From: an uncultured Marvinbryantia sp.
Lineage (GTDB): Bacteria > Bacillota > Clostridia > Lachnospirales > Lachnospiraceae
Assembly (NCBI GenBank): GCA_947631355.1
Contig: CANRKY010000008.1
Location: 1 to 35,723 of the forward strand
Length of the DNA: 35,723 nucleotides
Reading direction: 5' to 3'
Within the stretch, counting starts at the first letter, position 1; every line of letters starts with the position of its first letter. Below are positions 31,656 through 35,723 of the stretch, one piece after another. Both the position numbers and the translations under genes were made by a program. The notes beneath the pieces were generated by a model that saw only the letters and a program-made list of their open reading frames with translations, did not search any database and had not been told where the DNA came from.

Positions 31656-32486
31656 TTATTGTGAAGCTATGCGTTCACACAGATCATCCACACGCTTCGC
31701 CCATTTCTTCTCCATCTCGTTTATTTTTGCAAGCAGTTCTTCTTTTGTTATCGTTCCTTTTATCTGCTTCAATTCATCTATAAATTCCAGAAGCGTTTCT
31801 TTATACTTTTCTTTCGTTAAGTTTCTTGGCCAGTCTATTCTTTCTCTATGATTGATCGGACTATGCATTTCATCATAATTTTCGTTTATATCATTTATAT
31901 TTATTTTATAAACCAAAAAGTGGGTCAGTAGGGTTTTTGATTCTACCCCAAATTTTTTTGCTGTTTCTTCCAAATCTCGATCTAACAGATACATACTGCG
32001 CTCTGTAAACAGTTCCACCCTCTCAGCCGATATGGTATCATCCTTTGATACCCCGGCAGGCTTCCCTCCTAGCTTTTCAAATAAAAAACGACTCGCATAA
32101 TTATCTGGTTCAATTTTTACGCAATAATCTTCTTTTCCATAGTCTGATAGAAGCTTGTTTAACATATCAATAATTGCAAGATATCCAATACCTTTTCCCT
32201 GACATTCCTTCATTAATTCAATTTCAATTTCAGGAATTTCATCGGAAATATTCTGCACTGCACATTCCCCGCAATACACTGTACCTGGCATCTTTTCAAT
32301 TACATAACATATCCTGTTTCTATTTTTAAAAGCATCCTTCCATAACCATTCATTCAGTTCTTCTTTATTATCCCGATCATAATTTTTTAAAATTGCTACC
32401 GATTTTTTCAAAGCAAAATGATTTTCTTTGTCTGTTATACTGTCTTGTTGTATCGGGCGTAATCTGATATCTAATCTATCACTCAT
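31656..32486 (-). CDS. GNAT-family acetyltransferase with helical C-terminal extension
   Basis: This 276-aa protein has a GNAT domain in about residues 1-165. IEIELMKECQGKGIGYLAIIDML is motif A with the acetyl-CoA pyrophosphate loop (QGKGIG, about 96-101), and KIEPDNYASRFLFEKLGG is motif B. The remaining ~110 residues (about 165-276) are charged and helix-prone, with no motif I recognise. The substrate is unknown. The gene is clearly AT-richer than nagA next to it. It is on the same strand as, and 186 nt downstream of, the primase-helicase gene, so it may be its accessory partner or just another island cargo. The ribosome binding site (AAAGGA, 11 nt) is mediocre. A weak TTGACT-based promoter lies near 32541-32569. 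Confidence 0.7.
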   Translation of the reverse strand: MSDRLDIRLRPIQQDSITDKENHFALKKSVAILKNYDRDNKEELNEWLWKDAFKNRNRICYVIEKMPGTVYCGECAVQNISDEIPEIEIELMKECQGKGIGYLAIIDMLNKLLSDYGKEDYCVKIEPDNYASRFLFEKLGGKPAGVSKDDTISAERVELFTERSMYLLDRDLEETAKKFGVESKTLLTHFLVYKININDINENYDEMHSPINHRERIDWPRNLTKEKYKETLLEFIDELKQIKGTITKEELLAKINEMEKKWAKRVDDLCERIASQ

Positions 32487-32672
32487 TGTTCTGATAATCC
32501 TTTCACGATCCTACAGCCAAAATCTAATTATCTTTTCATTCATTATTTTTTAATCTGTTTCTTAGTCAATCTGATCATTGAGCCAGCACCTTATATGCTT
32601 CCTTTCATCCAATATGGTTCAGTCATTCGCAGATTTGCCTCAGTGGCTTCTCGTACATCCATACTCACATAC

Positions 32673-35651
32673 TCACCATTCCTGCATATCCATTTCAGAA
32701 CAAAATGTCATCTCCAAAAGCTCTGCGGCGATATCCTTACTGCATACCCGCATCAGATTATCCTCTGCGTCTTCCTTGGACAACAAGTTCATACTTCCAT
32801 ACCAGACAATCTCATTATCGATTACGGCATAATGCTCACAAGACTCTTTCACAAGTCTGATTTCAAAACCGGCCTTGCGAAGTCTTTCCATAAGTTCCAT
32901 CCGAACATCATCCCTGCCATATTTGTAAGCATCCGGATGCCATGTTACAATTGTTACTTTAACACCCAGCTCCTGCCGGTCACCAAGAGTGGAGATAATA
33001 CGGCTTACCTTTTGATTATTCAATCTCGGACTTGAAACAATTACTGTCGATTTTGCTTCTTCAAGATCTCTCCAATAAGTTTCTGCATAGTTTTCTATAT
33101 CGTAGATAGCATTTGCTTTCTGCTTTTCGCCATCTATATTTACGCAGAGTTCATAACCAATCTTTTTATACGCCTTTAGTCTTGCAGCATACATTTTATC
33201 GAACTTTGGAATGTGGCTGTCCACGTAATCATAGACGATGACGTTTTCTTTACCGTCATAATCCCTGTTAAGACGTCCAACATACTGTTCCACAACATTT
33301 TCACCTGAAACAGGCGTTGCCATGAACAGAGTATCGAGTCTTGGAAAGTCGAACCCTTCTCCAAGCAAAGAGCCTGTGCCCACAAGGATAAGACTATCAG
33401 AATCATCTACATTGTTCAATTCTTCTACCTGTGCCCTGCGTGCTTTGGTACCATCTGCCCCTGTCAGCAAAATCAGTCTGTCAGCATATACTTTAAGCCT
33501 TTCAGAAAGTTTTTTTGCATGATCAACATATTTTGTCAACACGACCGGGGTTCTTCCAGCCTGAACGCAACTTGCCACATCCCTGATAATCTGCTCGTCA
33601 CGAACATCATTATTCCTGATTAGTTCATAGGCATCATTGCCATATGGTGTTTTTGACAAATGATGCGGCCTCACTGTCCTTGTAAAACGCGGATATACCA
33701 GATGATCGATGTTTTGTTCCGCGGCTCTGTCCTTTGCCGTAAAACGATACCTAACAGGACCGAGCAAAAACTCATTTATCTTTTCCTTACCATCGCCGCG
33801 TTTTGGTGTTGCAGTTACGCCGTACACGTACTTCGCATTTATCTCCTGAAGTATCTCTATTGCACTGTCTGAAGCAGCGTGATGACATTCATCAAAGCAA
33901 ACTAATGAATACTCTTTCAGCATCGGATGAAATCCGTTTTTTTTCTTTAAGGACCGTATCATAGCCACATCCACTATTCCGGTCATCGTATCATGCGCTC
34001 CCTGAAGATTTCCGATCAGAGTTTTTCTTTTTCTTGTGCGTCCGGTCTTGGTCTGATATTCCGGCAGTTCCTCCTTAATATCCAAGAACCTATCCAAACA
34101 TTTGAGCCACTGATTCATCAGATCCGCCCTGTCTACAAGTATCAAGGTGCTTACTCCTCTTCTTGCGATTATGTCACAGCAAACAACCGTCTTTCCAAAT
34201 GCCGTTGCTGCATGCAATATGCCGGTATCATTTTCAAGCATAACTTCCACAGCTGGAATCTGTGATTCACGCAACTCACCTTTAAATGAAACATTTAATT
34301 TCCGCCCTTCGGTTCTCTTATCTTCAATCTTATACCTGATCCCTGCTTTATCAAACTTCCTTAGAATTTCCTCCCGGAGTCCGCGAGGTAAAACAATATA
34401 TTTTCCTTCATCGCTCCCAAGATAAATGAATCTGGATTCATCATAATTTGGCATATCCATAGCCTGATTCTGAAAATACTGCTTGTTGGAAAATGTCGCC
34501 ATACGACGGATCTGCCTTTTTGTCTTATTAGACATCCCCGTAGAATCTATGTATATTCGATCAGCAAGTACGATGTGAACCACACCCTTTACACCTCCTA
34601 ATTCAATCTCTGAATTCTTATCCCATGGAGTTTCATTCACATCGTCTTCGCCTACAGTGCCTGCCCCATACCATAGAGAGAGGTAGTCCTCTATCTCCTG
34701 TCTAGTCAAGCGTTTTGTCCCGGCAAGAACTTTCAGCTGATCTTCATATGCATTCCAATTTTCATCGACAAAGGCACTATTCCCGTTCTTCAGCGCCATC
34801 CCCTGCAGCGGAAGAGCAATAACATTTCCAAGACCTCCCTCAGGAAGAACATCCTGAGTTGGTATCATGCGATCATAATATTTAAACGACTTCAGATTAA
34901 CAGATTCGGCACCTTTCTCAAGCAGCGCAAAACCAAATCTTCTCGCCAGTCTGGCAGGAATCATTTCCTTGAAAAATATCCACAAATGCGCCCCGCGCCC
35001 CGATCTTGACCGCTCTACTAAAGCATCCACATTCAAATTCTTGCAAATGCGCCGCAACGCATTTATTTCTTCTTTCCAGCCATCCTCAATATTTGCATAG
35101 TCATCCTGCTCTGCACCTTTTGCATGATTATCAAAGTCAAATACCAGTAACTGACAAAGATTATTCTCAAGCATCGGATATATTGCTACAACATCGTTTC
35201 CATTTTGATCCAGCCCCTTCATATGAGCCTTGATAAGCGACAAAGTAACAGGCTTGTATGCTCTAAACTCACAATCCTTACAGCGAACACCATCTTTTAT
35301 CTTATAATGGCAACATGGATCCCACCGATTAAAGCATTGTGTATAGTATCCGTTTTTTCCGGTCTTTGGATTTGTATAGCGAAGGTCGTACACATCCTTC
35401 CTGCCACGGCAGAACATCATAAAGAAATCATTTGCAACCTTATCAGTAACTTCAAATCTTCTAATACGAGCTCCCTGATCGGGATCATATAATTCTTCCG
35501 AAACTTCATCACAATCAGATACTATATCGGCATATGAAACACCTGCTTCATCCATGCGTTGCTTCAAAAGTCGGTTTTCGTCCATAAGAACCTGAATCCT
35601 AGATTGCAATTGTTCAATTGTATCTAAATACTGCTGTGCAGGCTCTTTCAT
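32673..35651 (-). CDS. TOTE-type primase / SF2 helicase / PLD-like fusion protein
   Basis: This 992-aa protein starts with a coiled coil (about 5-37). An archaeo-eukaryotic primase domain of the TOTE conflict class follows (about 65-330): zinc cluster CCHYKIKDGVRCKDC (about 113-127), metal-binding FDFDNH (D172, D174) and SRSGRGAHLW (H222). The SF2 helicase spans about 460-830: AATAFGKT (Walker A, 481-488), DECH (587-590), TATPKR (613-618) and EQYVGRLNR (motif VI). A PLD-like domain closes it (about 875-975), but the HxK of HxKxxxxD reads CxH (C938, H940; D945), with GSMN retained. Such proteins are thought to attack or copy invading nucleic acid. ATG at 35651 has AAAGGCGG upstream. The frame stays open to the window edge through ATG at 35702, so a longer protein is possible. 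Confidence 0.85.
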   Translation of the reverse strand: MKEPAQQYLDTIEQLQSRIQVLMDENRLLKQRMDEAGVSYADIVSDCDEVSEELYDPDQGARIRRFEVTDKVANDFFMMFCRGRKDVYDLRYTNPKTGKNGYYTQCFNRWDPCCHYKIKDGVRCKDCEFRAYKPVTLSLIKAHMKGLDQNGNDVVAIYPMLENNLCQLLVFDFDNHAKGAEQDDYANIEDGWKEEINALRRICKNLNVDALVERSRSGRGAHLWIFFKEMIPARLARRFGFALLEKGAESVNLKSFKYYDRMIPTQDVLPEGGLGNVIALPLQGMALKNGNSAFVDENWNAYEDQLKVLAGTKRLTRQEIEDYLSLWYGAGTVGEDDVNETPWDKNSEIELGGVKGVVHIVLADRIYIDSTGMSNKTKRQIRRMATFSNKQYFQNQAMDMPNYDESRFIYLGSDEGKYIVLPRGLREEILRKFDKAGIRYKIEDKRTEGRKLNVSFKGELRESQIPAVEVMLENDTGILHAATAFGKTVVCCDIIARRGVSTLILVDRADLMNQWLKCLDRFLDIKEELPEYQTKTGRTRKRKTLIGNLQGAHDTMTGIVDVAMIRSLKKKNGFHPMLKEYSLVCFDECHHAASDSAIEILQEINAKYVYGVTATPKRGDGKEKINEFLLGPVRYRFTAKDRAAEQNIDHLVYPRFTRTVRPHHLSKTPYGNDAYELIRNNDVRDEQIIRDVASCVQAGRTPVVLTKYVDHAKKLSERLKVYADRLILLTGADGTKARRAQVEELNNVDDSDSLILVGTGSLLGEGFDFPRLDTLFMATPVSGENVVEQYVGRLNRDYDGKENVIVYDYVDSHIPKFDKMYAARLKAYKKIGYELCVNIDGEKQKANAIYDIENYAETYWRDLEEAKSTVIVSSPRLNNQKVSRIISTLGDRQELGVKVTIVTWHPDAYKYGRDDVRMELMERLRKAGFEIRLVKESCEHYAVIDNEIVWYGSMNLLSKEDAEDNLMRVCSKDIAAELLEMTFCSEMDMQEW

Positions 35652-35662
35652 ATCTATAAACC

Positions 35663-35700
35663 GCCTTTCTGCGAAAGGCACCAACGGGGTTATGAAACCC
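35663..35700 (-). promoter_or_regulatory. Tandem leader hairpins covering the ribosome binding site
   Basis: On the minus strand GGGTT-TCAT-AACCC (35700-35687) is followed by GCCTTTC-GCA-GAAAGGC (35679-35663). The second stem includes the AAAGGC of the Shine-Dalgarno element of the downstream primase-helicase gene. If the true start is farther upstream this would be coding sequence. Confidence 0.4.
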
Positions 35701-35723
35701 ATCTCGGACTTTCGCTTTCTTAT

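Overview
The window looks like chromosomal DNA of an anaerobic, probably gut-dwelling Firmicute of the class Clostridia, most likely Lachnospiraceae. The evidence is a G+C-rich backbone with strong AGGAGG-type ribosome binding sites, sigma-A promoters, a DUF1858 redox-disulfide protein, a eukaryote/archaeal-type ProRS, a cytosolic cellobiose phosphorylase and a ywlC-ywlE-rpiB-upp gene order recalling Bacillus. Two AT-rich segments stand apart: the first ~1 kb (an IS transposase running off the left edge) and the last ~4 kb (a GNAT protein and a large primase-helicase-PLD protein of the TOTE conflict type).

Layout. 1-838: IS1634-like transposase, cut by the window. 1068-5693: a monocistronic LytTR response regulator, three phosphoesterase/phosphatase genes and a PAS-GGDEF protein. 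5903-16318: a mostly minus-strand block. Read in the direction of transcription it gives a cytidylate-kinase-like protein, deoB, a heterodimeric ABC exporter, cdd, pdp, deoC, kduI and a gluconate 5-dehydrogenase-like SDR. This is nucleoside salvage and catabolism (cytidine to uridine, to ribose/deoxyribose 1-P, to 5-P, to acetaldehyde plus glyceraldehyde 3-P) joined to uronate/ketogluconate metabolism. 16506-16971: a small membrane-protein gene with a convergent antisense RNA, built like a type I toxin-antitoxin locus. 17008-21696: a complete branched-chain-amino-acid-type ABC importer (livKHMGF). 21900-23339: proS. 23790-26225: cellobiose phosphorylase. 26323-26796: a DUF402 protein. 26896-29660: upp, rpiB, a YwlE-like protein lacking its catalytic residues, and sua5/ywlC. 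29988-31619: a DUF1858 gene divergent from nagA. 31656-35651: the AT-rich island.

The most notable points are these. (1) The candidate type I toxin-antitoxin locus has both promoters, both terminators, an anti-Shine-Dalgarno element and ~115 nt of sense/antisense overlap. (2) Five unrelated tandem-repeat arrays (periods 17, 27, 28, 33 and ~26-30 nt) each sit between two same-strand genes, usually starting right at the upstream gene's stop codon. (3) The LMW-phosphatase homologue has lost both the nucleophile Cys and the general-acid Asp. (4) The TOTE-type protein has a degenerate PLD motif and a leader hairpin covering its ribosome binding site. (5) Inverted repeats lie at the deoC and cellobiose phosphorylase promoters. 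No tRNA, rRNA or CRISPR array was seen. All calls rest on reading the sequence and family knowledge; no database search was run.
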